Assembly (NCBI GenBank): GCA_016712225.1
Contig: JADJRL010000003.1
Location: 4,725,501 to 4,789,500 of the forward strand
Origin: Candidatus Defluviibacterium haderslevense
Lineage (GTDB): Bacteria > Bacteroidota > Bacteroidia > Chitinophagales > Saprospiraceae
DNA: 64,000 nt
Direction: 5' to 3'
This document shows, one piece after another, positions 1 to 9,652 of this stretch. The notes beneath the pieces were generated by a model. That model searched no databases, was not told the DNA's origin, and saw only the letters and a program-made list of their open reading frames with translations. The stretch's first letter is position 1. The number at the start of each line of letters is the position of its first letter. A program made the translations under genes and the position numbers.

Positions 1-20
1 TGAATCAGTCAACTAATCAT

Positions 21-569
21 ATGATAGAAAACAATGTACTGGATACGGCCTATTTTGGAGCTGGTTGTTTTTGGTGTGTTGAAGCCATATTCCAAAATAT
101 TAATGGGGTAATCGAAGTGGTATCCGGATATATGGGTGGCGACATTAAAAATCCTTCATATCGCGAAATATGTACTGGCACTACAGGACATGCTGAAATT
201 TGTAAAATAACATTTGACACAACTCAAATCAGTTATTCTGAATTGTTAGAAATTTTCTGGACTACACATGATCCAACCACATTAAATAGACAAGGCGCAG
301 ATCGAGGTACCCAATATCGATCTGTTATCTTTTATACAAATGACACCCAAAAAGAATTGGCAATGCAATCCAAACAAAATGTTGCTCCAACCCTTTGGGA
401 TCAAGCTATTGTGACAGAAATTACACCTTCTAGTATTTTCTATCCCGCAGAAGATCACCATCAAAATTATTATAATGAAAATACTGAAGCCTATTATTGT
501 CAACTCGTAATAAATCCAAAACTTAATAAACTTAAGGAAAAATTTAATGCTAAACTTAAAATCCACTGA
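21..569 (+). CDS. msrA: Peptide-methionine (S)-S-oxide reductase MsrA
   Basis: Reduces the S-epimer of methionine sulfoxide in proteins, a cytosolic oxidative-damage repair step. The 182-residue product has the family motif GAGCFWC near the N-terminus, with catalytic Cys16; a cysteine near the C-terminus (about Cys160, in EAYYCQL) is placed as a resolving cysteine. The length is normal for a single-domain MsrA, and no signal peptide is seen, so it is cytosolic. The ATG at 21 gives a short leader before the motif, and I see no better start. The msrB gene begins 4 bases after its stop codon, so the two are almost certainly co-transcribed. The promoter lies before the window. Confidence 0.97.
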   Translation: MIENNVLDTAYFGAGCFWCVEAIFQNINGVIEVVSGYMGGDIKNPSYREICTGTTGHAEICKITFDTTQISYSELLEIFWTTHDPTTLNRQGADRGTQYRSVIFYTNDTQKELAMQSKQNVAPTLWDQAIVTEITPSSIFYPAEDHHQNYYNENTEAYYCQLVINPKLNKLKEKFNAKLKIH

Positions 570-573
570 AATA

Positions 574-951
574 ATGGACAAGCCAAAATACAATAAATTA
601 ACCGAAGAAGAAGCCTATGTTATATTAAACAAAGGCACTGAAAATCCATATACCGGTAAATTTGAAAACCATGCAGCAGATGGAGTTTACGTCTGCAAAC
701 AGTGTAACACACCACTATATCATTCAAAAGATAAATTTCATTCGGGCTGTGGTTGGCCAAGTTTTGATGATGAAATACCTGGAGCAGTCAAACAAATACC
801 AGATCGTGATGGCAGAAGAATAGAAATTGTTTGTGCTGTTTGTGATGGACATTTAGGGCATGTATTTGCAGGGGAAAGATTTACTCCAAAGAACCTTAGG
901 CATTGTGTAAATTCCATTTCATTAGACTTTATTCCTAAGGCCGGGGAATAA
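574..951 (+). CDS. msrB: Peptide-methionine (R)-S-oxide reductase MsrB
   Basis: Reduces the R-epimer of methionine sulfoxide and complements MsrA. From the ATG at 574 the protein has 125 residues. Two CxxC pairs (Cys41/Cys44 in CKQC, Cys87/Cys90 in CAVC) form the structural zinc site, and Cys111 in RHCVNS is the catalytic cysteine (many homologues read RYCINS). HSGCGWPSF and DGHLGHVF are family signatures. An in-frame ATG at 547 would overlap msrA by 23 bases and adds nine residues without family character, so 574 is preferred. The last 30 bases overlap the 3' end of the convergent plsC gene. Confidence 0.97.
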   Translation: MDKPKYNKLTEEEAYVILNKGTENPYTGKFENHAADGVYVCKQCNTPLYHSKDKFHSGCGWPSFDDEIPGAVKQIPDRDGRRIEIVCAVCDGHLGHVFAGERFTPKNLRHCVNSISLDFIPKAGE

Positions 952-1716
952 ATCTTTTTCTGACCAACTTTTTTGAAATAGGGTTAATTGATCTTGTATT
1001 AATTCCTGTGAACGTTCAGTTAAATACATAGCATCAGTGCTTGCTATTGGATCAAAAAAATGGATATTTATGATGGTTTTAAGTTTAGAGAACGTAATTA
1101 AAAATTGAATTAGCAAATGATCATGTATCCAAAAATCACGTTTAGGATTTTGTAATTCCATTGCAAAAGGCACTACATGAGCATTAGTTTCTGCCGCCGC
1201 TTCAAAGGATCCTTTTTTGAAGGGCAACATAAGCCTATCTACACCAACGGTTCCTTCCGGAAACAAAACAATAGATAATTTTTCTTTTAAATATTTTGAT
1301 ATTAACTCCTTAGCAGATTTCCTGCTGCCTGAATCACTTCGTTCTACAAATATAACCCCTGATAATTGGGCTCCTAGTCCTATTATTGGATATTTCGCAA
1401 CTTCTGCTTTACTGACTGCATAACCATTTTTGACAAAAGAATAAATGATAACAGGATCAATTAATGATCGGTGATTTCCTACATATAAAGTACCCGGAGT
1501 TAAATCAATATTCCCATTTACATGCAATTGAATACCAAGAATTCGGATAGCGATTTTGCACCATTGAGTTCTTAAAAAAAAACCATGGGATTGATTGATT
1601 AACCCTAATTTAATTAAAAGAAAACCTATACCAACAAATAAAATTAAGCTAAGAACCAACAACACTAATCTCAGTGCTCCAAGTAAAAAACTGAGATAAT
1701 ACAATAGAGCGCGCAT
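922..1716 (-). CDS. plsC: 1-acyl-sn-glycerol-3-phosphate acyltransferase (PlsC family)
   Basis: Transfers an acyl chain to lysophosphatidic acid to make phosphatidic acid in membrane phospholipid synthesis. The 264-residue protein has one or two N-terminal hydrophobic segments (about residues 5-40), the catalytic NHxxxxD box (Asn81-His82 to Asp87, NHRSLID) and the FPEGT substrate motif at 152-156. The order and spacing are normal for PlsC. The start ATG lies 3 bases after the stop of the upstream DUF255 gene, so they form an operon. The stop codon lies inside msrB, giving a 30-base convergent overlap. Exact acyl substrate is not deducible, and related lyso-lipid acyltransferases share the motifs. 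Confidence 0.92.
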   Translation of the reverse strand: MRALLYYLSFLLGALRLVLLVLSLILFVGIGFLLIKLGLINQSHGFFLRTQWCKIAIRILGIQLHVNGNIDLTPGTLYVGNHRSLIDPVIIYSFVKNGYAVSKAEVAKYPIIGLGAQLSGVIFVERSDSGSRKSAKELISKYLKEKLSIVLFPEGTVGVDRLMLPFKKGSFEAAAETNAHVVPFAMELQNPKRDFWIHDHLLIQFLITFSKLKTIINIHFFDPIASTDAMYLTERSQELIQDQLTLFQKSWSEKDLFPGLRNKV

Positions 1717-1719
1717 GGT

Positions 1720-3828
1720 CTATTGTATTAATTGCAAGGCCTCAGGCACTTTTTTTACGGGCAACTTACAAATTTTATTTCTGCAGACATAAATAAAAGT
1801 TTGACCTTCCTGTTTCTTTTCTTTGAGTAACTCCAAAGTTCCTTCATTCATTCCACCTAATAATATGACACCTGGAGTATAGTTTCGTACCCATTCATTC
1901 CTCAAGTCTGCACTTTGTTCTCCAACTATGGCGACTTCATAATATGGCTTAACAAAAGTGCCCAGAATTCTAACCCAATTGGAATAATATGCCGGAGCGT
2001 TAATTGCAACATGAGATATTACACCATCAAGCATTTTTTCACTTCGATCGAGATAAGTCTTATCATAATAATACAATCCCAATCTGTGCAATACGTCACA
2101 CATTACTGAATTACTTGAAGGAATAACCTGATCGTCCAATTCAATTTTTCGTGTTAAGAGTTGTGGATCTAAATTGGAATTCATGTAAAAAAACAAACCG
2201 TCCTTGTCAGAAAAATGATTCATCACATAATCTGTCCAAAATTTGGCTTGCTTCAAATAAACTTCATCAAAAGTCAATTCGTAAATTCTTAAAAAGGCAT
2301 CAATAGAAAATACATAATCTTCCAAAAAACCATTGATGGTTTTGTTGTTATTGTGAAAGTTACGATACAATTTATGATCTTGATCCATTAATTTACTAGT
2401 GATCATTTGAGCGCCTTTTACGGCTAAATTCAGGTACTCCATATTACCAGTGGCGCTGTATGCATCCGCATAAGCTTTAATCATCATTGCATTCCAGGAA
2501 GTTAATACTTTATTATCAAGTCTTGGTTTTACTCTTGAACTTCTCTTCGCCAACAATTTAGCATAACTGTCATTTAATATTGTTTGTAATTCAGCATTCG
2601 TCTTATTATATTTTTTAGCGACTTCAGAAACTGAAGCAGATTGAAATAAAATGTTGTTACCGTGTTCCCAATTCCCGGCCTCAGATAATTTATGTAAATC
2701 AATTAATATATTCAGGGGTTCACCAGCTCCAATTACCTGCTTTATTTCCGCGAGAGTCCAGACATAATATTTCCCTTCTACGCCTTCTGATTCTGCATCA
2801 TATGAAGAATAAAAACCCCCATCAGGACTTGTGAAATTGTTTTTTATAAAATCTATAGTTTGGATTAATGTCTGTTTATAAAGTGGATTATTCGTTGTTT
2901 GATAAGCATAAGACAATACACTTATCAATTGCGCATTATCATACAACATTTTTTCAAAATGCGGAACCCGCCACACTGGATCGGTGGTATATCTTGAAAA
3001 ACCTCCTTCTATAATATCATAAATTCCGCCTGCAGTCATTCTATTCAATGTGGTTTCAACGAAACTGAGTGCATCCGTATTTTTATACAGTTGTTTTTGC
3101 TCCAACATCATCCTGAGTAAAGTTGGCAAAGGAAATTTTTCATTTGATTTTCTCCCTCCATTGATTTCATCTAAATCAGGCTTTACTTTATTAATTAATT
3201 CAGTTAGCCTGGATGCAGTAAATTCTTGCTTAGTACTTAAATGTATACTGGAATAGTCTACATCTAATTTGTTATTAATCGAACGGGCCATTTTTTCTAA
3301 TTCATTTGGATCTTCAGCATAAACACTCTGAATGTTTGTAAGTAATTTCAACCACTCATCCTTTGTCAAATACGTCCCTACCCAAACAGCTTGTCCATCC
3401 GGTAATGTTATGGCATTCAAAGGCCATCCACAACCACCATTTTGATTGATAACTTGGCAAGCGGTCATGTATACATTATCAATATCTGGTCTTTCCTCTC
3501 TGTCAATTTTTATAGAAATAAAATCACTATTCATGATTCGACTTACCGTGGTATCACTAAACGATTCTCTTTCCATTACATGACACCAATGACATGAAGA
3601 ATATCCGATACTTACGATCATTAATTTTCGACTTTCTTTAGCCTTCTTCAATGCCTCATCTTTCCAAGGATACCAATCCACTGGATTATGAGCGTGTTCT
3701 AATAGATATGGAGAAGTCTCGTTGATTAAATGATTTCCTTTTTGGTTATTTCCAAGATGAGATCCTTTATTAATACAAGAAAAAATGAAAATACTAAATA
3801 AAAGTATGATATAGAGATTCAGATTCAT
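1720..3828 (-). CDS. DUF255 (YyaL/SPATA20-type) thioredoxin-domain lipoprotein
   Basis: The 702-residue protein belongs to the YyaL/spermatogenesis-associated-protein-20 family: an N-terminal thioredoxin-like DUF255 domain (about residues 30-190) followed by an alpha/alpha-barrel region resembling six-hairpin glycosidases (about 230-600). The thioredoxin-like motif is Cys79-His-Trp-Cys82 inside SSCHWCHVMERESF. The first residues are hydrophobic and end in FSC (Cys18), a plausible lipobox, so this copy is probably a membrane-anchored lipoprotein, whereas many relatives are cytosolic. The biochemical function of the family is unsettled. It is co-directional with plsC, with a 3-base gap. No exact -7 promoter box was found upstream. 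Confidence 0.9.
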   Translation of the reverse strand: MNLNLYIILLFSIFIFSCINKGSHLGNNQKGNHLINETSPYLLEHAHNPVDWYPWKDEALKKAKESRKLMIVSIGYSSCHWCHVMERESFSDTTVSRIMNSDFISIKIDREERPDIDNVYMTACQVINQNGGCGWPLNAITLPDGQAVWVGTYLTKDEWLKLLTNIQSVYAEDPNELEKMARSINNKLDVDYSSIHLSTKQEFTASRLTELINKVKPDLDEINGGRKSNEKFPLPTLLRMMLEQKQLYKNTDALSFVETTLNRMTAGGIYDIIEGGFSRYTTDPVWRVPHFEKMLYDNAQLISVLSYAYQTTNNPLYKQTLIQTIDFIKNNFTSPDGGFYSSYDAESEGVEGKYYVWTLAEIKQVIGAGEPLNILIDLHKLSEAGNWEHGNNILFQSASVSEVAKKYNKTNAELQTILNDSYAKLLAKRSSRVKPRLDNKVLTSWNAMMIKAYADAYSATGNMEYLNLAVKGAQMITSKLMDQDHKLYRNFHNNNKTINGFLEDYVFSIDAFLRIYELTFDEVYLKQAKFWTDYVMNHFSDKDGLFFYMNSNLDPQLLTRKIELDDQVIPSSNSVMCDVLHRLGLYYYDKTYLDRSEKMLDGVISHVAINAPAYYSNWVRILGTFVKPYYEVAIVGEQSADLRNEWVRNYTPGVILLGGMNEGTLELLKEKKQEGQTFIYVCRNKICKLPVKKVPEALQLIQ

Positions 3829-4097
3829 AAAAATTCAGGTCGAATTAACAAATAACAATATAATTACAAGATGAAATCTTAAGATTTCAAAACGAAATCT
3901 CATAATAAACCTTGAAAAGATTTAAAAGTTTCTACAATAATTGATTTTAGAAAAAAACTATGTTAATAATAATCTAAATCAATTCGTCATGCCAAAGCAG
4001 AATCCTGATTTATTTAAAAATAGAATTAAGGAAATGATTTAATGTAACAACCATTTAATACTACTATTTAACCTTCATCAAAAAGATAGAACATCCA

Positions 4098-5300
4098 TTA
4101 GGCTTTAACGAATTTAAACATTTCGGGTTGGCCACCTGATCCAGAATTTATAAGTAATAAATAAGTTCCAAAAGGTAATTTTTGGATATCAATTTCTAAT
4201 TCTGATCCATTGGATTTAATTGAAAAATCTCTATCTAATAATTTTTGACCATCTAGTTTAAAAATACTTACGGAATATGTTGTATTCGTACCATTATCGA
4301 TTAATTTCAATTTGATGGTTTCATGAGTTGGTACCGGATAAATAAACTCTGCAACCAATGAATTGGACCCTGACTTTACACTAATGATGGGTGAGTATAT
4401 GAAAGATTTATCTCGATCTATCATCTTCAATCGGTAATAACAAGTTTGATTTATATCCTTATTATCAATACATATCATTTTATGTTGAGATTGCTCAGCA
4501 TTTGTTTGTGGAAAAAAAGAATTAAAAGAATTTACAAAGGAACTTTGATAATTACTTCTCTTTTCCAATTCATAATGTGAAAAAGATTCATCCGCTATTC
4601 CCGTCCAACTGATCACATTCTCTTTGTTTTGCTTATAGGCTTCAAAGCTGATTAATTTCAAAGGAAGTACCAAACCGCAGACGATAATTGTACCATTTCC
4701 ATTTGGCCCACCTGTAGAAGCTACAAACTCATCCCCATCGCAATCTTGGTTCTCCCAAGCTCCAGTTGTTCCATCTCCGGTTACCGTTATTACAGGTCTT
4801 AATGTTGTTGCATTACCACATTCAAAAGTTGCACTTAGACAAAAGGGTAACAAATCAGGAAATAAGGCCTTTGGTGTTCCAAATCCACTATCCCCATAAT
4901 TATTTGTAGGATTCCCATCACCATCGTCAACATAAAAACCTGGTCCTGGCAAATCGAAACTTCGAGCGTGCAATGAATCAATAAAAATCCATTTTCTGAA
5001 ACCGTGTTGTGTATTTTGCTCTCCAGAAACACCCTGTACAACTCTAACACCAGGAGGCATATTATCCCAAGAAATAAAAATACCATGAGCCCAATTGGTA
5101 CTGGATTCAAAAAATTGATTTAAGTTAAAACAAAAATCATAGGTAATAGTACCCATAGCCGGATCCTCATATGTTCCTAACCCTGACGTAGCTTTTACAT
5201 TTGATATCGATAAAACACCATTTGCACATTGCGCATACGATTGATTTAGATGAAATGCCCATATAAATAAGACAATTGGCACTAGAACTAATTTTTTCAT
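4098..5300 (-). CDS. Secreted protein with T9SS type A sorting domain
   Basis: This 400-residue protein has a signal peptide (about residues 1-23, ending SYAQ). The next ~190 residues are of unknown function and rich in Gly, Asn and Cys. A segment starting LPLKLISFEAYK near residue 214 is the characteristic linker found before T9SS sorting domains in Bacteroidota, and the C-terminus (about 320-400, ending in PFGTYLLLINSG and FKFVKA) matches the type A sorting-domain pattern. It is therefore predicted to be exported by the type IX system and attached or released at the surface. The substrate or binding partner cannot be named. The 294-residue protein at 58614 has the same architecture and could be a distant paralogue. 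Confidence 0.85.
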   Translation of the reverse strand: MKKLVLVPIVLFIWAFHLNQSYAQCANGVLSISNVKATSGLGTYEDPAMGTITYDFCFNLNQFFESSTNWAHGIFISWDNMPPGVRVVQGVSGEQNTQHGFRKWIFIDSLHARSFDLPGPGFYVDDGDGNPTNNYGDSGFGTPKALFPDLLPFCLSATFECGNATTLRPVITVTGDGTTGAWENQDCDGDEFVASTGGPNGNGTIIVCGLVLPLKLISFEAYKQNKENVISWTGIADESFSHYELEKRSNYQSSFVNSFNSFFPQTNAEQSQHKMICIDNKDINQTCYYRLKMIDRDKSFIYSPIISVKSGSNSLVAEFIYPVPTHETIKLKLIDNGTNTTYSVSIFKLDGQKLLDRDFSIKSNGSELEIDIQKLPFGTYLLLINSGSGGQPEMFKFVKA

Positions 5301-5604
5301 AAGGGTTGGATTTCTATATTAAAGTCTAAAAAAGATAGTCTTAATTGTTATATCGATCCAAAAAACATGCCAAATGAAGAATTTGCCTTAAAATATTAGT
5401 CCTTTTTTATATATTTAATGAGAATGTTAGCCGTTACTTGGATTAAAAAAAGTGATTACGAGGATCATAAACGTACTGATATAGATCAATCATTAGATAT
5501 CGATCATGGAATAGTTACTAATTCGATCAATTTTTATACTTTTGGTCAACCAATACATTTAACCTATCTAAGTGGTATTTTTAGGATCATAAAAAATTCA
5601 ACTC
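5301..5604. other. Intergenic region without a supported gene
   Basis: This 304-base stretch separates two divergent genes. An open frame at 5418-5618 on the + strand is present but has no recognisable protein character. An in-frame stop at 5590-5592 sets the upstream limit of the following asparaginase-like gene. AGGA at 5583-5586 could act as a weak ribosome-binding site for an ATT at 5596 or the TTG at 5605. No tRNA or convincing promoter box was seen. Confidence 0.5.
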
Positions 5605-6111
5605 TTGGCGGAAAATAATTTAATTCAAATTTACGTAACTGGTGGCACCTTTGACAAAGAATACAATTTTGTCAATGGTCAGCTATTTTTTAGAGACACT
5701 CATTTACCTCAGATTCTTGAACTAGGACGTTGTTCTCTAAATATTGATATAAAAACCCTCATGATGGTAGACAGTCTCGAAATGACAGATTCAGATAGAG
5801 AAATCATCATTCATAATTGTGTAAAATCCCAAGCCAGACAAATTTTGATAACTCATGGAACAGACACCATGGTTATTACTGCAAAAGCTATTGCCGAAGC
5901 CAAAATCGAAAACAAAACCATCGTTCTAACTGGTGCTATGATTCCTTATGCTTTTGGTTCTTCGTCAGATGGGTTTTTTAATTTAGGGAGTGCCTTGTCA
6001 TTTGTTCAAACACTCAGTGATGGTGTTTACATCATTATGAACGGCAGATATTTTGAATGGAATAAAGTCAAGAAGAATACCAAAACAGGTTTTTTTGAAG
6101 ACATTGAATAA
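5605..6111 (+). CDS. Stand-alone asparaginase N-terminal-domain protein
   Basis: The product (168 residues) corresponds to the N-terminal domain of type I/II L-asparaginases only; full enzymes have about 330 residues. It keeps the two catalytic threonine regions: TGGTF (Thr15 is equivalent to the nucleophile) and HGTDTM (Thr86-Asp87), followed by LTGAMIPY. The C-terminal domain is absent and no frame continuing it is visible downstream, so this looks like the short asparaginase-domain family rather than a truncated gene. There is no in-frame ATG: an upstream stop at 5590 leaves only ATT 5596 or TTG 5605 as starts before the motif. Amidohydrolase activity is likely but the substrate is open. 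Confidence 0.8.
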   Translation: MAENNLIQIYVTGGTFDKEYNFVNGQLFFRDTHLPQILELGRCSLNIDIKTLMMVDSLEMTDSDREIIIHNCVKSQARQILITHGTDTMVITAKAIAEAKIENKTIVLTGAMIPYAFGSSSDGFFNLGSALSFVQTLSDGVYIIMNGRYFEWNKVKKNTKTGFFEDIE

Positions 6112-6290
6112 GTGATGGAACATAGCTGATTGAACTCATTGATAAAATTTGTATTTATTTATCACAAATAGGTTCAACAGTGCTTTTTGATCCTTGCTAC
6201 CGATAAATTTCAAACTTTTTATTAAGCATTTGTTGACATCAAACAAAAATTTATGGAATCTAATTCTATGAAAAAAAAGACACTATAAAT

Positions 6291-6328
6291 AATAAAAAGA
6301 GGCGTCAAATCTAAACTTAACACCTCTT
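6291..6328 (-). terminator. Rho-independent terminator for the choice-of-anchor-B gene
   Basis: Read on the - strand, AAGAGGTGT (6328-6320) pairs with ACGCCTCTT (6305-6297), a 9-bp stem with one U-G wobble, followed by TTTTTATT. It begins 21 bases past the stop of the gene ending at 6349. On the + strand the wobble becomes an A-C mismatch, so it works best for the - strand. Confidence 0.8.
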
Positions 6329-6348
6329 GCTTTTTATAATAATTCCAT

Positions 6349-8730
6349 TTAAATTTTTACTAATCTTATAGTTTTCGATTGTTTGTTACCTGATTTTATT
6401 TTTGCAAAATAAAGGCCTGAGGCCAATGAATTACCAATAATAATTTGACCTTGAGATGCATGCAGAGGATATGATTGAACCAATACTCCATTTGTATTGA
6501 TAATGCTTAATGTAGCTGATTCAAAAGCATCAATATTTTGAAATTTGATTTGTGTAGAATGATTAAAAGCAGCAGGTGAAGCTTGCAACTCAATATCCTG
6601 ATTAAGATGTTGAGTAGTTACAGGAGACCCTTCAACCACTAAAAAACCATCTAAACCACCTTCAAGTAAATGTCCTGGTAAATCATCTGAAATATTAAGA
6701 ATTAATTTCATTTTATTGGAAGGTGTGATTAAAGATTTTACATCAATATTGCCACTAAAAACCCATTTGGGTTCGTTTTTATTTATTTCTTCTATCGGAA
6801 CTACAGAAACTCCGCCATCTGATAAATTTATGGTCATTCTGTCATTTGGATTTCCTGTTCCGCCTGCATTTCCAAACCATCTGTAATAAGTAATAATTGG
6901 TTTATTATAAGTACTTAAATCCATTTCTGGTGAGGTCAAAATCGTTACCCCTTCATCCACATCTCCATCCACTGCCATGCCTGCTCTATTTTCAGTAACA
7001 TAACATTGGTGACCAAAATCTTTATCAATATCCAATTCCGGAGCGAATAATTCATTTTTATAAGTTGTACCTATTGGTTCCGCTCTTTCCCATCTACCTG
7101 CAATGGCTGTACCTGAAACAGTCCAACCCTGGTCAAAAATAAAATCATCTTGATATCCTTTTCTTAACAATACCACTATATCTGCTGAAGGTTGCTTAGA
7201 ATCAAAATCAATACTAGCATGCAAATACCCCCATTTACCAGCTACTACTTTGTATAAAATGGTATCCTGATAAACTGGAAATAAAGCTTCTCCCTGTACA
7301 CTAGTATTGCCATTGACCGCCCAAATACTATTAAACATTGCAATCGATGCCCCTTCAATAACTTTCAAAGTTTTAGCATCTTTAACAATAACTTTTTGAG
7401 TTATCAAATTTCTACGTGGTACTAATTGAACATCTTTAATCGTGATTTCGCCATTCTTTAGAATAACTTCAACCGTTTTTGGAAAATAATCCGGTGAATC
7501 AAAAACAGCTTGATAAGTCCCTGCAGTTGCATATCCTGTTTTATAAATTCCTTTTAAATCGGCTTCATCACCATGTTTTCTTGGGGTTAATAATTTAATT
7601 TTGGTCCCACTTATCGGAAGTCCGGTAATCGTATCGGTTACCAACCCTTCAAGGTAACAAGCCCTTACATAAGTAGGTTTTATTACAAAAAAACCACCAT
7701 CAATATCTGAAGCTACGATGGTACCGCTAGGAAGATAAGGACTAACTCCCCAACAACCTCTAAACCCTTCACCTGTTCCTTTATAGGTATCAACACTACC
7801 TACCTCTACCAAATTATCCGGCTTATGCGCGTCAATGATCTTAACACCATCAGTATAATACGCAGTGACTAAATAACCGTTGATATACCTGGTATTGTGA
7901 GGAATAACGCCTTGATTTTCCGTGTCCTTAGGTCTGTATTTGTCCAAAAGACGAATATTGTTAAAATCTGAGATGTCAAAAGAGGCCACATAAGCGTCAG
8001 CTCGTTCATCTGTAGTAAAAATATATTTGTTATCATCAGAAGGCCATGCGTTATGTGTAAATTCTGCAGGTGTTTTGACTGAAGCCATTTCTACGGGTGC
8101 TGCTGGATTTTTAACATTCCAAATACTGAGCAAACCATCATAAACATCAGATGTAAACATGGTATCTCTTCTAATAAAATTGTCATGACAGTATCTCTTA
8201 GTCTCAGAACCGATATATTTAGGAATTTCCGGGTTTGGTTTTAAATCAAATAACAACACACCTCGCCAATCCCCACAACCATTTAAACTAAGAATTCCTT
8301 TTTCATCCACAAATACCGTGTGACACGTAGATAACACTTTCGTAATATTATTGGCTGTTACAGTAGGGCTCCAAAATTTTCCTGTTATTTTAGTTGGAGC
8401 CTGTTTCATATTGATAATAATAACACCATCAGATTTGCTGTCCGTGACTGCATAAATATATTCGCCATAAAAAAAGACTTCTCGCCATATCGTATTTACT
8501 CCAGGAAATCTAAAACGCTCTATAGGCTTACTTGGATCTTCCAAACTATAAACAACCAAGGCATCGGTATATGCCATAGCCGCATATTCTATTCCATTTT
8601 TACCCAGATAATGCCATATTCCACTACCATTTCCCTGCACATGGGCAATAATGCTCATATTTAAATCACCATCTTGTGCAAAACTCTTAATGAAGGTCAA
8701 AACCCAAACTAAAAAAATATATTTTTTCAT
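6349..8730 (-). CDS. Choice-of-anchor-B family secreted protein, T9SS type A
   Basis: A 793-residue exported protein. Residues 1-18 form a signal peptide (ending SFAQ). The next ~330 residues read as a beta-propeller-like choice-of-anchor-B region: short repeated segments such as ALVVYSLEDPSKPI, GLLSIWNVKNPAAPV and GVKIIDAHKPDNLVE have the LVIVD-repeat character. Near residues 355-450 there is a carboxypeptidase-regulatory-like beta-sandwich (YLEGLVTDTITGLPISG). The C-terminus (about 710-793) is a T9SS type A sorting domain ending KTIRLVKI. A function beyond surface display or adhesion cannot be assigned. The gene is monocistronic, ending in a good terminator and divergent from the crotonase gene. 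Confidence 0.86.
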   Translation of the reverse strand: MKKYIFLVWVLTFIKSFAQDGDLNMSIIAHVQGNGSGIWHYLGKNGIEYAAMAYTDALVVYSLEDPSKPIERFRFPGVNTIWREVFFYGEYIYAVTDSKSDGVIIINMKQAPTKITGKFWSPTVTANNITKVLSTCHTVFVDEKGILSLNGCGDWRGVLLFDLKPNPEIPKYIGSETKRYCHDNFIRRDTMFTSDVYDGLLSIWNVKNPAAPVEMASVKTPAEFTHNAWPSDDNKYIFTTDERADAYVASFDISDFNNIRLLDKYRPKDTENQGVIPHNTRYINGYLVTAYYTDGVKIIDAHKPDNLVEVGSVDTYKGTGEGFRGCWGVSPYLPSGTIVASDIDGGFFVIKPTYVRACYLEGLVTDTITGLPISGTKIKLLTPRKHGDEADLKGIYKTGYATAGTYQAVFDSPDYFPKTVEVILKNGEITIKDVQLVPRRNLITQKVIVKDAKTLKVIEGASIAMFNSIWAVNGNTSVQGEALFPVYQDTILYKVVAGKWGYLHASIDFDSKQPSADIVVLLRKGYQDDFIFDQGWTVSGTAIAGRWERAEPIGTTYKNELFAPELDIDKDFGHQCYVTENRAGMAVDGDVDEGVTILTSPEMDLSTYNKPIITYYRWFGNAGGTGNPNDRMTINLSDGGVSVVPIEEINKNEPKWVFSGNIDVKSLITPSNKMKLILNISDDLPGHLLEGGLDGFLVVEGSPVTTQHLNQDIELQASPAAFNHSTQIKFQNIDAFESATLSIINTNGVLVQSYPLHASQGQIIIGNSLASGLYFAKIKSGNKQSKTIRLVKI

Positions 8731-8857
8731 TATTTTTTAACTATTTGATGGTAAAATTAAACAAATTATTTGATTTAAAATAAATCAACATTCATTTTGG
8801 GACTACATTCCTAAAAGTACCGATAATTACTCATCTTTGCGCTCTTAAAATTCAAAT

Positions 8858-9628
8858 ATGGAACTCATAAAGCATGTAGAAAACGGGATATATTTCATTA
8901 CAATCAATAGAGAGTCATCACTAAACGCATTAAATAAAAATGTAATGCATCTATTAGAATCTGCTATTCAGGAGGTTAATGACCATATCCACGAATACAA
9001 GGGTGTCATCATTACTGGTAGTGGACCCAAGTCATTTGTTGCAGGAGCAGATATTACAGAATTATTAGGATTGAGTCACGCTGAAGGTGAAGCACTTTCA
9101 TTAAGAGGGCAAAAGATTTTTCAAGATATTGAACGACTAAGCATACCCGTTATTGCCGCTGTTAATGGATTTGCATTAGGTGGAGGTTGCGAATTAGCCA
9201 TGGCGTGTCATATGAGGGTAGCTTCTGAAAATGCAAAATTTGGGCAACCTGAAGTTAATCTTGGATTAATACCTGGTTATGGTGGTACTCAACGTCTTAT
9301 AAGATATATCGGAAAACCAAAAGCATTTGAACTTCTTTTGACCGGAGATATGATTAATGCTGAAGAAGCTTATCGATTGAATTTGGTTAACTACGTTGTT
9401 CCAATAGGCTCTGAAATTAGTAAATCCATAGAAATCATAGAAAAATCAGCTAAAAAAGGACCACGCGCTATAGCTAAAGCCATTGAACTCATGAATGAAC
9501 ATTACGATTTTGAACGTGATGCCTTTGCACATGAAGCCAAATTATTTGGCGAGCTTCTTGATGAAGAAGAATCACAAGAAGGTATTCAAGCATTTATCAA
9601 TAAAACCAAACCCAATTTTAGACGATAA
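8858..9628 (+). CDS. Enoyl-CoA hydratase/isomerase (crotonase family)
   Basis: The 256-residue protein is a crotonase-fold enzyme, probably hydrating 2-enoyl-CoA in fatty-acid or related acyl-CoA degradation. The oxyanion-hole segment AGADITEL (62-69) and the GGGCELA and GQPEVNLGLIPG motifs place the two catalytic glutamates at Glu112 and Glu132, both present, which favours hydratase over other crotonase activities. The length is normal for a stand-alone hydratase. It stands alone with its own candidate promoter: CATCTTTGC at 8832-8840 is one base off the Bacteroidota -7 consensus TAnnTTTGC. Specificity (short-chain versus a dedicated pathway) cannot be read from the sequence. Confidence 0.93.
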   Translation: MELIKHVENGIYFITINRESSLNALNKNVMHLLESAIQEVNDHIHEYKGVIITGSGPKSFVAGADITELLGLSHAEGEALSLRGQKIFQDIERLSIPVIAAVNGFALGGGCELAMACHMRVASENAKFGQPEVNLGLIPGYGGTQRLIRYIGKPKAFELLLTGDMINAEEAYRLNLVNYVVPIGSEISKSIEIIEKSAKKGPRAIAKAIELMNEHYDFERDAFAHEAKLFGELLDEEESQEGIQAFINKTKPNFRR

Positions 9629-9652
9629 TTAGAAAAACTCAATCTATAAGGT

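Noticed and set aside
3989..4042. 17-residue ORF starting MPKQNPDLFK
   Set aside because: Too short, with no promoter or conservation evidence.
4835..5110. 91-codon frame on - strand
   Set aside because: Shadow of the T9SS cargo gene in another frame of the same strand.
5418..5618. Open frame of 66 codons on + strand
   Set aside because: No family motif, odd composition, and the following asparaginase-like gene uses a different frame overlapping its end.
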